From Serripes groenlandicus (taxonomy: Eukaryota > Mollusca > Bivalvia > Cardiida > Cardiidae): 64,000 nt of DNA. Numbering within the stretch: position 1 is the stretch's first letter; each line of letters begins with the position of its first letter. Location: assembly GCA_031761405.1 (NCBI GenBank), contig JASEVX010000010.1, positions 10,714,741-10,778,740 of the forward strand. Direction: 5' to 3'. The position numbers were made by a program, and so were the translations under genes. Below are positions 10,375 to 21,924 of this stretch, piece after piece. Under the pieces are notes generated by a model. It was given only the letters and a program-made list of their open reading frames with translations, did no database searches and was not told where the DNA came from.

Positions 10375-10387
10375 ATCTTTGTCAGAC

Positions 10388-10545
10388 TATTAGCCCATTG
10401 GTGGAAGACGAATGAAACTTGTCACAGTGACTTTTGTCAAATGTCGGAAATGATTTTAACCGAGATAGGGCTCGAACTTACAACCCCTGGCTTGACATTC
10501 CGCGTCGCTACCAACTGAGCTACCAGGACTCTGCTTTACTTGGAT
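10388..10545 (-). mobile_element. tRNA-derived SINE, head and central domain, copy 1
   Basis: On the minus strand: A box TGGTAGCTCAGTTGGTAGCG, B box GGGGTTGTAAGTTCGAGCCC, then TTTGACAAAAGTCACTGTGA and CGTCTTCCACCAATGGGCTA. The 3' half is lost at the LINE junction. Its 5' side continues into the A-box tandem array. Copy 2 at 57619-57776. Confidence 0.85.
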
Positions 10546-11180
10546 GAATAAAGAGACAAAAAGGATCGGTATTTCTACTGTCGAAAACGTACCGACTGAG
10601 CTACCATTGCTCGGCTTAACTTGGATGAATTAAAAGACAAAAAGGATCCCTGTTAAAACTGGCGAAAACGTACCGACTGAGGTACCGGTGCTCGGATTTA
10701 CTTGGATGAATAAAAAGACAAAGAGGATCGGTGTTTCTACTGTCGAAAACGTACCGACTGAGCTTCCTTTGCTCGGCTTTACTTGGATGAATTAATCCCC
10801 GTTTATACTTGCAAAAACGTACGTAATGAGCTACCGGTGCTCGGCTTTACTTGGATTTTTCAAAGGCAAAGAGGATCCGTGTTTCTACTGTCGAAAACGT
10901 ACCGACTGAGCTACCTTGGATGAATAAAAAGACAAAGAGGATTGGTGTTTCTACTGTCGAAGTCGGAGCTACCTTAGATGAATAAAAAGACAAAGAGGAT
11001 TGGTGTTTCTACTGTCGAAAACGTACCGACTGAGCTACCTTGGATGAATAAAAGGACAAAAAGGATTGGTGTTTCTACTGTTTTAAACGTACCGACTGAG
11101 CTACCGGTGCTCGGCTTAACTTGGATGAATAACAAGACAAAGGGGATCGGTGTTACCACTGTTGAAAACGAAGAAGTGAT
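10536..11180 (-). repeat. Tandem array of a tRNA A-box-like unit, about 9 copies
   Basis: Units of about 60-85 bp on the minus strand contain GAGCACCGGTAGCTCAGTCG, then GTACGTTTTCGACAGTAGAA and a TTTATTCATCCAAG linker. GGTAGCTCAGTCGGTACG matches a Pol III A box. The units look like a SINE/tRNA 5' head multiplied without its B box. The SINE at 10388-10545 is directly adjacent and in the same orientation. Copy 2 has one extra unit. Confidence 0.8.
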
Positions 11181-11359
11181 CACTCTTGATTCCCATGTGT
11201 TCACTTTTTATGGTTTTGCATTACCAATAATGATGCAACTATTTCCCCTGACAATGTTATGATTTTGCAAGAGAAGATATTTTCGTCTGCAACCCGTTTC
11301 GAAAAAAAGATCTGAGTGTCAAATAGCTTGGATTACAGAACATTCACCCACGTGTGTGT

Positions 11360-11560
11360 AGGCGAAATACAGCGAATCTGTAGCAGACGACTTTGAAAAT
11401 GTCTACAACAAATTTGGAAAATCCCTATGATTGTTGGTATAATTACTGAAAATAATGAAAACATTGTGGTAAAATGAGCAATTTCTCCTTTGGTCACGAT
11501 GTTTTAAAAAGTAATCTGCTGCAGAGGCGTCAACATGCGTCTATAAGTGGGAAAGTGTTC
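11360..11560. repeat. CTGCAG-type palindromic repeat
   Basis: TCTGTAGCAGACGACTTTGA, AATGAAAACATTGTGG, ATGAGCAATTTCTCCTTTGG and ATCTGCTGCAGAGGCGTC. A further degraded piece is at 11735-11830. Copy 2 at about 58667-58867. Confidence 0.8.
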
Positions 11561-11830
11561 ATTAATTAATAGAGAGAGCAACGATTCTCTCATTTCTTTG
11601 GTCGGTATTTGAGAAAATACATGACATCTTATGATATTTTCGGGTGTAATATGAATTGAAGCACATGGAATAGTGTTGACCTAAACACGACTGTCCACAA
11701 TTTGCTATCTGATCAAAGTTTCCTTAAAACGTTCCCACATGTAGACGTTTTCTTATGCCAATGCAGTAGACGACTGTTGAAGAAATTGCGATAATGAGCA
11801 ATTGAGTCCATTTGCGGCAGTGTTTCCTAC

Positions 11831-14800
11831 TATTGTCTGTATAGTAACTAGACTGTTATTGTTAGAGGTTTACCATTTTATTGCCAATATGTTTTCATTG
11901 AAGCCGCGTGGAAGCGCGGCGTCAGTATGGGATAGGTTTTAATTTTGTACCATGGGGTGACGTAATCGAAAAGGGAGCAACCAACATTGTTAAAGTATTT
12001 AAGAAAAAGCAAAATACAAAATACGTATGTCTTCTACCGTTATTACAAAAACACATTTTAGACACATTACGTGTTAATAACTTTCCCCCAACTCCCTAGG
12101 CTACGCTCTTTTTATAGTTTGGATTACGACCCGATTCATCAAAGCTCAGAAAAAAGTTTCTGGCGATGTTTTTGCCTATTTATACTATTGAGATTTTTAA
12201 ATAAATGGGTAATCTTTAAACAATCAATGATGATTCATTTTAATTACTTCACATTACAGTATAATTTTAGAAACTGTAAAAACAACGTTAACAGGCAATA
12301 GGCAGGGTCGTAACGTGAACCATTTTATTATTTGTAAATGCAGCATGTCATCGCTTGGCGATTTTGGTCATTCTTATTTAATAGACGACGAGGTGTCATC
12401 GGTTCCCATAGAGTAATTAAGTTGTCTCTGCTTCCTTCCGTTATGAATACTTCGCTATTTTCACGATTTCATCCGATTTCTAAAATTCATTGGATTCGTA
12501 CTCGGTTTTGCTCTTGGGGAACTGACTTGACCATCTTATTTTGTTTATTTTTCAGTTTTCTACTGGCATGTTCAAAACGATTAAAATGATTGACATTTAC
12601 AAACAAACAAAACAGACTTAATAATTATTGCTATATGTTGACTATACATGTGAACTTTCATAATGCTCACCCTTGATCATAAATATCTTTATTTTTTTTA
12701 ACTTACTTCGTATTTTCTTATTATATACTCCCGTTTTTGCTATCATACTTCTGCTAAACTGGAAGGAGAATATACTTCCCCCTCTCCTTCCAAAGCTTGT
12801 GTCACACTTAAATTATAACTAGAGGCAGTACACCTTAATATATGTTAATATTTAAGCACCTATGGCTTTTTTTATCTAATGGATCTAGTTAGAGGATTTA
12901 AAACAGTTTATTGGTAAACAAATCCTTGAGAAACTTCAACTTGTATGACACATTATAGTTGCAGTGAATGTTAAGCAAACTGTAAACCAAATGGTTTCAA
13001 GACTATACTTGTCATTTCACGACTAAACTTCACATGCTGAATATCACATAGATCGTAGCATATAAAACGTTTAATCCCTACGTCAATATTGACCCTTTCT
13101 GCTCTTGATAACCTTTGTATATAGGCTATGGTAGCCAGGTGTGTAATACAGGCACATCTTGACCTTCTTGTTTAGAATAAAGGGACATTTGGTCTTCTTG
13201 TTCGAAATATATCTACATCCTGTCTGTTTGCACAGGTTATTTAAATGTACTGAACTGCATCTGCTTCCTTTACGTCATGCTTCAAAATCATGCGCGGCGT
13301 CTTTGATGCTTTGCATCAAAATTCTTCTTGTTGTCGTCTGGTTCTGATTTGATATTTGGGGAAGTGTTAAATTTGAACATTCAAGGTGTTACCTTTTCCT
13401 TAGAGCCGTTGCCCCTGACTACCACTGAAGTACCACGTGATATGAACTTTTTACGAAACTTAAAACAATTCCAATTAAACACGCGGCTTCTACGTTATTA
13501 TATACGTTACATATTGGATAAAAACATCGACTATATAAGAGGATACAAGAGAACATTGATGCGAAAGACTGCATTGATTTATTTTTTAACACACATGTAT
13601 TCTTGACTTTCATTAGTCTAAACATACACATAATGTTTTCATTAAGGACTAATTCCAGGATTTTTGAAATTCCACATAGATCTACAAATGTCAGGATTTC
13701 TTTTGGTCAGGATTTTGGATGTTTTGTATTTGTCAATAAAACCACAACAAATACATTTTGGGATTTAAATATACATGCAATAAAAAGCTATTAAACCCTT
13801 TTCATGTCTGAAGCAACAATGAAAACCTTTAAACGCTTAAAACATTGAGTAAAACAGTTAAATTGCTGAAGACATGAACTTCTTCCTTTTTAATAATAAT
13901 TATAATAAATATTTCACAGATGTTAAAACTTATCCTCATATGTTTAAAAAGTAAACCACACTTGAAACAACATGTCAGCTAAACTGTTTATCTAAATCAT
14001 TGATGCATACAATATATGTTTGGCGCAAGAGAAATGCCAGTTGCGAGTCCCATTACTATTTAATAGATGGCAAGTATGAAATTAATTGGGTGCGAAAGAG
14101 CAGATTTTCTTTATTTCTAAATCTATTGTTCTTCTCTTATTTTTTTTCAAGCCAAATAAACATTTAATATCACAAATATTTAATCATGTAATATCTGTAA
14201 TATGTGTAATATGTGTAATATTAGCTATCTATCTGTAATAAGGTGTTTGAGCATTCTTTCGAAATGTTGACCTCGTGTCAAGATCGAGTCGTAGAGACAT
14301 CGAAGAAAGTGAATACAAAATCAGGCTAAGCTTTAGTGAATGTTTTATTCCACTGCATTTGAGAGAAAAAAGGCATTTCTATATTATCATTCGTTCTCCT
14401 ACATTCGACCCATGCACTCGTTTCGAGACGTTTAAGAAATCAATTTTTCGTGCGACATTTTTTGTCTGCATAACAAGTCACTTTTCTAAGTTTACATTTT
14501 ACTTCCGGTTACTTCGCTTTACATTTTGGCAATATGAAACTAGGTCACGAACTGAGGAAAAGGCGCTTCGACGTTCACGACCGATAAACAGGCTTATATT
14601 TGAGACATATTTTCACAAAATAATTCTTATTTTTGTTTCTGTTACCAGTTTATGTTGATACTTATCTTTTAAAAGGGGAATTCAACGTGAATTTCATCTC
14701 GATAGTCTGCTGCTAGCAGGTGCGCGTATGTAAACAAATTAGACTGTGCGACGTAAAGGTTTGAAGTTATCGCCTTTTGATTACATGTAGTATATGAAAA

Positions 14801-15780
14801 TAAAGTATCCCAGTCTAGCTTATAGGGACTGTTTTGTCTTCGTAAATAAAACAAAAAAACATCTTCTGGGTCTTTTTCCTCTTCTGTTTCGCCCTTCGCT
14901 CAGGTTTCATTTAATCTGGGTTTGTGCTGTGTCTGTGCCAGAGTAATGACCGCGGTATAACACTTGAGATAAACAAGGTCGTTGTCGCTACATGGGCACG
15001 TGTTTACGTGCTCTCAGATGCGTTTAAAAGACGATCTTTTTTTTTTATCCAGTTGCAAAATAAAATAATCGCCATTTTCCGTCGCCAAATTAACAAAATA
15101 ACCGCCGTCTTCATAAAATAACCGACATTTGGCGACAATGGCGACCTACAGCCCGAGCCCTGACTGTATGACCTGGTTATATATGTATATTAAGAACAAT
15201 GACCTTTGACCTCATGTGGCGCTTTGTAGCCTTATATTAAATCCCAATTCCTGGACATGTGACTATTCTGCTTTCTTCTCTCTCTGCATTGAACCTCCAA
15301 CACCTACAGACGTGCCTTTGCGCTGCTCAATCCAAGTAATCCATCCATGGAAGACATGTGCATTACCTTGCCTGATTCTACCTCATCACAAATGATCATC
15401 TGTAGCAGTACTAATGTAAGTACTTTAGTAATATAAAATAAACGACTCAACTGATCTTTTCCTACTAGTATCTCCCTCATGAGGTTGGTACTCAAATGAA
15501 TCGGCTCACAGACATATGGTTTGAGTGCCAAATAAGGCTTTTTTTTGTAATATGGACTAGATCTATAGACTGGCCATTGCTGCATGCCTTGCGGCCCAAT
15601 TTCTTTAACGTCATCAGCACTCGGGCTTTGCGTCAGTCTTCGTCCTTCTAGTCTGGTAGAAACAGTTGCCGGGAAATACACGTGGGCTTGTTCTGATGGG
15701 GACAATACTTCATTTTCAACAGTATTTCAGTCCCTCCACGGCGTCAGTACATGTACTCTCATCCGTAATTCCTGGATGTT
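11831..15780. other. No gene recognised (block interior)
   Basis: 4 kb of AT-rich sequence. Open stretches at 14275-14658 (+) and 15304-15705 (-) have no family I recognise. The second is truncated in copy 2 and differs at several residues, so I do not call either. A small hairpin-like GGAAGGAGAATATACTTCC lies at 12762-12780. Confidence 0.4.
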
Positions 15781-15783
15781 TGA

Positions 15784-16015
15784 TTGACTGGGGTTCAATG
15801 CCGTTTCAACACATAGAATGTTAGCCCATTGGAGGGAGAGGAATGACGCTTGTCACAGAGACTTTTGTCAAATGTCGGACATAATGTTGGACTAGCTGGG
15901 GTTCGAACTTACAACCCCTGGATTTACAGCTCTGGACGACTAACCTGTTTGTGACGAGGACTTGTGTCGTGACTGGCCCGAGCAGGGATCGAAACCGCGA
16001 CTCCCGGTCTCAAAT
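15784..16015 (-). mobile_element. tRNA-derived SINE, short form, with second tRNA-like fragment
   Basis: On the minus strand: B box GGGGTTGTAAGTTCGAACCC, TTTGACAAAAGTCTCTGTGA, TCCAATGGGCTAACATTC, tail GTTGAAACGGCATTGAACCC. The central body of 43330 is missing. Upstream (15971-16012) is a second B-box-like piece, CGGTTTCGATCCCTGCTCGG. Copy 2 at about 63092-63323. Confidence 0.7.
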
Positions 16016-16017
16016 CC

Positions 16018-16351
16018 AAATGTTAATCACTAGCAGAAATGACATTTATAACCTCCCGTCTAACTCCCCCTCCCTTACCAAAACAAAAAAACTCCTCATA
16101 TAAACCTTGTGTTTTATTATACCTCTGGCCGGGCATTTACTTAGCATTGAAGTTATGACCAAAGTTCATATAAGATTTGACGAACAAATGAAATCCCCCA
16201 TGTTAACCTCTGGCGGAAATGACATTAACAAGCGCCACTCGTACCGACAAAAACAATCATGATAACCTTGTATTTTATAATACCTCTGCCCGAGATATAT
16301 TTGTCATTGAAGTTATTTCTAAGATTCATTTAAGATTTGACGAACAAAGAG
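16018..16351 (+). repeat. Two tandem copies of an about 170-bp unit
   Basis: Both carry AATGTTAA..(A/T)C(T/A)(A/C).GC.GAAATGACATT, ACCTTGT.TTTTAT.ATACCTCTG, CATTGAAGTTAT and AAGATTTGACGAACAAA. Copy 2 at about 63327-63660. Confidence 0.75.
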
Positions 16352-16689
16352 ATGCAAGACAAATACTATATGCTAATAGGTTGTCTCTGCCATAACGAAA
16401 CATGGTCGGATCCATTTGTCGTTTTTGCCATAGACCAATCACACGGTTCTATAGACGTATGTCACCTAGTAAATATAGTGAACCCGGAAGTGTTATTCGG
16501 AAATCGTTTGGAAATCGTACTCCAGTTCGACCATGGCATGATGAATAGAGTAGGAACAACTCGCACGCGTTTGGTAAATAAACCATGCGGGTTTCAATGC
16601 AGTGATTGACATGTAGTTGTCCTTTTATTCTAATGCTAAATGCTAAATTCATCGAGTTCGCGTGTGTTGGAACCCCTGCTCGAGCATTA

Positions 16690-16800
16690 ATTCTTTCCGA
16701 TGATTGACAAAAGTCATTGTGTCAAGCGCCATCCTTCAAGTGGCTAAATACTTATTACGGAAAAGGTAGCCAGTCACCTTGGTAGACGGTTGGATGGGGT
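16690..16800 (+). mobile_element. SINE fragment (central domain)
   Basis: GATTGACAAAAGTCATTGTG, then AAGCGCCATCC and AAAAGGTAGCCAGTCACC correspond to the centre of the 43330 SINE. Confidence 0.6.
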
Positions 16801-16973
16801 ACAGTTAGGTCCGAAACGGCCGGGAAACGTTTTTAAGTGAACTAACCGCCGTAATATAACTAAAATACCGTTGACAACCGATATTAAACTCAAATCAACT
16901 AATTAATGTCGATTTCACCCAAGTAGGCTTTTGAATGTTAGCACGACACAAACTGTCACGTTTCCTTTGCGGC

Positions 16974-17275
16974 CAGGGGCGTAGCTTGGCAATACTCGAT
17001 GTGTAGGCCGTCTCGTGAGAAAATCAACATTGTGGATTCTGCGTAAAGTATCGACCCGGATCAGCCTAAGCATGCCACACAGGCGTACCCGGATATACAC
17101 TTTTCGCCTCCTGTGGATTTTCTGTTTCAAGAATCACTACTCCATCTATCCCCCCTTAGACGGAATTCGTCGGCCGGATCAGTCTGCGCGGACAGCGCAT
17201 GCTGATCTGGTCGATACATTACGCAGATGTATATCGCCGCAGCTGCATTTTGGGGATTTTTTAGAAAAAATGTGT
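16974..17275. mobile_element. hAT-like/GAGCCGT composite, truncated and reversed relative of 5487
   Basis: Starts CAGGGGCGTAGCTTGGCAAT, then GTCTCGTGAGAAAATCAACA, and ends in GCTGCATTTTGGGGATTTTT TAG. The final outer TIR is missing because a CTGCAG palindrome abuts it. Confidence 0.75.
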
Positions 17276-17505
17276 AACCCTTTCCCTCATATAGACACTT
17301 TCTGACGCCTCTGCAGCAGACGGCTTTTTGAAAACATAGTGACAAAAGAAGAAATTGCACAAAACGTGCAATTTCTCCATTGCCACAATGTTTTCCACTT
17401 TTTGTCATAGGTTATCCATTCAACTATGGAGATTTTCTATGTTTTGACAAAATAAGTTCAAAGTCGTCTGCTGCAGAATTGTCGTATGAGGGAAAGGATT
17501 AAGTC
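17270..17505. repeat. CTGCAG-type palindromic repeat, well preserved
   Basis: TCTGCAGCAGACGGCTTTTT; hairpin GAAATTGCACAAAACGTGCAA; then TATCCATTCAACTATGGAG and TCGTCTGCTGCAGAATTGTC; ends GAGGGAAAGGATTAA. Confidence 0.85.
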
Positions 17506-17569
17506 AGTCAACGACCGTGGATTTGAGAGATTCTAAAAATACAAATACATTAAACTTAAATATATTGGT

Positions 17570-17805
17570 TAAACCTTTCTCACATACAACGAATCTGCAG
17601 CAGACGACTTTGACAAAATGTAGACAAAAATGCCGTATATCTATATAAATATTAGTTTAATTGTTAAAAAGAGCTGAAAACATTGTGGCAAAAATAAAAA
17701 TTGATCATCATGTATTTCAAATTCGTCTGGTGCGTCTGGTGCGTCAGAAAGCGTCTGTATGTGGGATGTATGTATGTCTGTATGTGGGAAAGGGTTTAAC
17801 GGTTT
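17570..17805. repeat. CTGCAG-type palindromic repeat
   Basis: TCTGCAGCAGACGACTTTGA, GAAAACATTGTGGCAAAAAT and GCGTCAGAAAGCGTCTGTAT; the second inner arm is degraded. Confidence 0.75.
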
Positions 17806-17924
17806 TACCCGGCATTTATTAATCTGCGTCTGTCTACCATTCCGTAGTATAATCGTTATCTAAATGTTAATAGTTGGACAAAATATAAACGTTACCGCAG
17901 GTGATTAAATATCATGCGAACTAG

Positions 17925-18170
17925 ACATAAACTTCGCTAAATAGCGAATATAGATCTGATGACTGCTCTATAAAGGTCGTCTCAGATTGACCTTTGCGTC
18001 AGCCATTCAAATTGTCGCTTACCAAATATTTCGGTATAAGACAGTTTAGATAACCTCTATGAATAGAGTATATAGAGAAGCGGTGATTGTCGAGTGTTCC
18101 GAGTGTATAGCATGGGCGTTTGTTGTATCGTGCGATTACATTGGACATCACAACAAACCGAGCGTATAGG
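17925..18170. repeat. Dispersed repeat related to 4425-4660
   Basis: Shares ATAAACTTCGCT, AGATCTGATGA and TATAAAGGTCGTCTCA with the first locus at moderate identity. Confidence 0.5.
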
Positions 18171-19194
18171 TTATAATACACCAACAACAAATCCTTCTTT
18201 GTTTCCATGTAAATCGACCAGTTTCAGTCCTCAATTGTCACCCTTTCTAAGCGTTTCTCATGTAGAACACCATATATCATTGAAAAGAGTTACCTCCTAG
18301 CTTTAAAACAATCCAAAGAAAATGTGGGGTCATGCATTATGCAAGAATGAACTCACCAGGCAAAAATGGTAACCGTCATTTTGGACCATATCGGGCCCGG
18401 ACAAATTCTCTACTTTCACTTTCAAACAAGGTCAAAATACTAAAAGTGATCAAATCAATCATTTCCAGTGCATCCTATACACATTTACAATGCACTTAAA
18501 CTCAATGTCATATATTCAATACATTCTGGTGACGGTATACACTCATTTCTACGCAAACAAAGGTTTTGTTTAGGGACTATAGTAGCAAGTCAGCGGATGT
18601 ATTAAACGTAATTTGACCTGTTTACAAGGTCAATTTGAGCCGACCCTATATGCGGAGTAGTCAGATTAGATCTAAAATATGTACAGCGAAGACATTTGTC
18701 GGCACGGACTCTTTAACCGCTTCACCTATTGTGAGGTAACTCAACGACTTGACATCGTATTATTTGAGGAGAGTTCGATAACTTCATGTACTTTCTCTTT
18801 GACTCTAGTACTGTTTTCATTGCAAACGTAGGACAAACTCATGACGAGTGTTTGGATGAAGCCAATGATGTTACTCCGTTTACCATTATTAAATGACGCC
18901 AACGAACAATGATTAGTATTCTTTCAAGCGTATGATATGACCATGCATAAATTACATTTGGTACAATAGTCATGACATGAATTATAATCACCATGAACAC
19001 ATATATTTTAGATACGAGTGAATAATGTAAGGATTTGCAAACATGTGCTGTTCCATTTATGTGCAGCTATGTTCAATTTCTGAGATGGCTATTTCACAAT
19101 CAGAAGGTGCATTTAGGTATGCACAAACACATAGTGGGGTTACACTTCCGGATTTTTGTCGAAATATGCATTGAAGTGTGCATTGTATACACGC
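18171..19194. other. No gene seen
   Basis: Nothing recognised on either strand apart from short random open frames. Confidence 0.5.
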
Positions 19195-21400
19195 ACGGAC
19201 AGCGAATACTCTGATGAGACGGTGCGAATTCAAACGCTCGTCTGAGTCTACACTGTACGCAGATGAATTAAAGCATCACGTCAGTAGACGAGACTCATAC
19301 ATGTATGAGCCGTCCCGCAAGAAAACCAACATTGTGGCCTGTGCGTAAAGTATCGACACGGATCAGCCTAAGCATGCCGCGCAGGCTTACCCGGATAGAC
19401 ATAGTTCGCCCACTGTGGATTGTCTGTTCAAAGAATCATTATGCTATGCCTCTATCCCCCCTGAGACGGAATGCGTCGGCCCGGATCAGTCTGCGCGGGC
19501 TGATCTGGGTCGATACATTACGCATAGGCCATAATGTTGTTTTATTCGCGGGACGGCTCATATTAATATTAGTGTCTAATTGACTTTCCTTAAAACGGAA
19601 CATGTAAAGGTATTCTTTTTTTGTCAAAAATGCATCCAGGACTAAATTAGTTGTAGACGGATATTGAATGCTCTGGTGAGACATAGCATATGCACAGGCC
19701 CGACTGAGTCTTCACTGTACGATGATGCATTTTATCTTGCAATGAGCAGACTAAGAGATATATATAACACTGGTGAAATAAACTTATTTTTTCGGCGATA
19801 GCTGTTTAACCTCAATTTTGACCTAGATGTTAAACAATTGATCTAGATTGTAGACCAATCAAATTCTGTATTTAATGAATAATGTCGAAGAAATAAAGGA
19901 AATGAAACGTTTTGATTGGTTCATAGTTAAGGTGGCGATCCTACGAGAGGCACATATAAGATGAAGTTTTAAAATGAAATGTTCTGTATACTAACTTTTA
20001 ATTGTTTTCCTTAGGAAATAAATTTCAGTGAAAAAAATCAGTGAAAACGTATGAAATATAATATTTAAGAGCTAAATATTAATTATTTTTGAAACATGAT
20101 AAGTTTTCGGTTTTTCATCGTCAATTGAAACTTATACACCTCTTGGGAGCCTCCCGTAATATCCAGTCATGTGGCATGTTAATCTATTTATAGAAACTGA
20201 AGCTGGATGGAAAAGGCCGATTAGCCTTTGGTAAACACATAGAACCTTTCTGATATTTAAGTCAAATAATATGCGCATGTTCCATTTCTCAGTGTTTTCT
20301 CATATTGATCGCCGTTCATCTTTTTTTAAAGATATTTCTTGTTAGAAATGACGTAATAGCCGGAACAACTTTTCTAAACATAAATATATTCATAACGTAG
20401 CCGTCAAATCAATGATTCAATAAACGAGCTCAAATGAAATGCAGAAAAGAATACCGTTATATAAATCACACGGAATCTGCATATTCAGTCTTACTCCATG
20501 AACTGTATTTCTTCGTTGAAAATGTAGCATACATAGACCTGTTTATTCCGTCACGATCAGTTTATAGGTAGCATTGTTTAAATACATTTTAAAGCGAGTT
20601 CTGTCCTATTTTGAGAAGCATATCTATGCTTCCACGATAAACGACAAATGTTGAAGTTCTTTCAGCGATCTATTTTCTATCACGAGAAAGGTTTCACAAA
20701 CAGCCTGGTCTACCAATGGATTCCTCTTTCACACAGCAGTTCCGACAGAATAACTTTATGCGTTACATCTAGTTATCCAGAAACTGTTTCCTCTTGTTAT
20801 ATAACTAAATCATTTACGTACAGCAAGTGTGTATAATCATTCTTAAAACTAAAAGTTGTGTTACGTGTCTTCGACATTTATACCCTTAACAGTTACGTTA
20901 TTCATTCCAAAAATGAATATTGCCACACTAACCGACGATTAAGCATTACAATTGTCTTGAATATATAGTCTTCTGCATTTTCTCTGTCAGTGTCATTTGA
21001 ATTTCTGTAGCCTGAACTAACTTAAAACAACGACTTTCAAATCTAACACAAATATGCATTTTCAAAACACGGCGGTCGGCATACCTGCTGACGTTTCGTG
21101 TGAACTGACGCGACGGCCAATCCACCATACTTACACTTCTACTAAGTATTTAAAATACATAAATTAAGTGGGAAAAATCGAGAAATATTGCAAAAACGTA
21201 GCTCATTCTCATGTTAGTTTAATTGACAATTTTTAATCGGATCAAGAAAAGGTATTTTTGCGTAATTCGAAAGGAAATACAGTTTTCTTTGTGAAAAGAA
21301 GAATCAAGGACTTAATTACATTAGGACGGACGATGATGGCTTTGATGAGACTGTGCGGATGTACATGCTCGTTATAGTCTCCACTGTAAGCAAATGCATT
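19195..21400. repeat. Three dispersed copies of an about 80-bp repeat, otherwise no gene
   Basis: Copies at 19195-19275, 19655-19740 and 21326-21400 share a (T)GATGAGAC..TGCG ... CTCGT.TGAGTCT.CACTGTA.GCA.ATG.ATT pattern. The first two flank the MITE at 19306-19560. The rest of 19741-21325 is featureless. Confidence 0.45.
19306..19560. mobile_element. MITE, GAGCCGT family, complete
   Basis: TGAGCCGTCCCGCAAGAAAA at the left; inverted CGCGGGACGGCTCA at the right. Inner TGTGCGTAAAGTATCGA/TCGATACATTACGCATAGG arms. Flanked by TAT-like bases. Confidence 0.88.
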
Positions 21401-21439
21401 AAGAACCCAAGTCGACAGAGGCAGTTCAGTTTTTTATTA

Positions 21440-21830
21440 TACATGGAGATTAACGTAAACTTATCACATCTGCTGTTCATCACGCTCGATGTTTGCTTCC
21501 TCAGCACTCGCGCACCCACGTACCACTCGCTCTGGAATTGTTGGACAATCACAAGTCTGTGTCTTATTATCTAAGCGTCGAGGAAGTAAATACATCTTCT
21601 GTTTAGTACTATCCATATTTGCTTCCTCAGCACTCGCGCACCCGCTATTCGCTCCGAAATTGTTGGACAAATACAATTGTGTGTCTTATTGACTTTGAGC
21701 GTGAAGTAAGTAACTACATCTTCTGTTTAGCACGCTCGATGTTTACGTCCTGCTTTCTCGCGCACCTGTTATTCGCTCTGACTGTGTTGGACAAATGCAA
21801 TGTTGTGTCTTATTGACTCTCCTTAACAGG
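21440..21830 (+). repeat. Tandem repeat, about 125-bp unit, three copies
   Basis: TTTGCTTCCTCAGCACTCGC recurs at 21492 and 21618, and TTTACGTCCTGCTTTCTCGC at 21742, each followed by a TGTTGGACAA...GTGTCTTATT stretch. Confidence 0.85.
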
Positions 21831-21924
21831 AACAGGAAACGACTACTCGCTCTGAGTTCCCAACACACTTGTGCATTTGTTGAACTTACAACATAATTTG
21901 ATTCAGTCTGGCGAGTTGGTTTAT

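Larger units (their letters stand above)
7115..10387 (-). mobile_element. Non-LTR retrotransposon (LINE), 5'-truncated, copy 1
   Basis: Reads leftward: AP-endonuclease domain, then reverse transcriptase and a Cys-bearing C-terminus, separated by one frameshift. The 5' side begins abruptly where a reversed SINE ends (10388), so the endonuclease N-terminus and any ORF1 are missing. No poly-A is obvious after the stop. I cannot place it in a clade (Jockey/CR1-type order of domains) without alignment. Confidence 0.92.
2510..16691 (+). repeat. 14.2-kb duplicated block, copy 1
   Basis: Matches 49738-64000 in direct orientation base for base apart from scattered SNPs, a poly-C length change, one extra tandem unit in the other copy, and small indels. 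It starts inside a MITE-like element, exactly where the sequence after the gap begins, so the true left boundary is hidden by the gap. Confidence 0.97.

Noticed and set aside
10388..10545. Functional tRNA gene
   Set aside because: A and B boxes are present but the sequence continues into a SINE body, and the cloverleaf stems are not complementary enough.
14275..14658. Open frame of 127 codons on the + strand, present in both block copies
   Set aside because: No recognisable domain. Its survival in copy 2 only reflects the near-identity of the block; composition is like its surroundings.
15304..15705. Open frame of 133 codons on the - strand
   Set aside because: In copy 2 it is shortened by changes at the A/T-rich end, and several residues in the shared 78 codons differ, which does not look like constraint. 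No family recognised.
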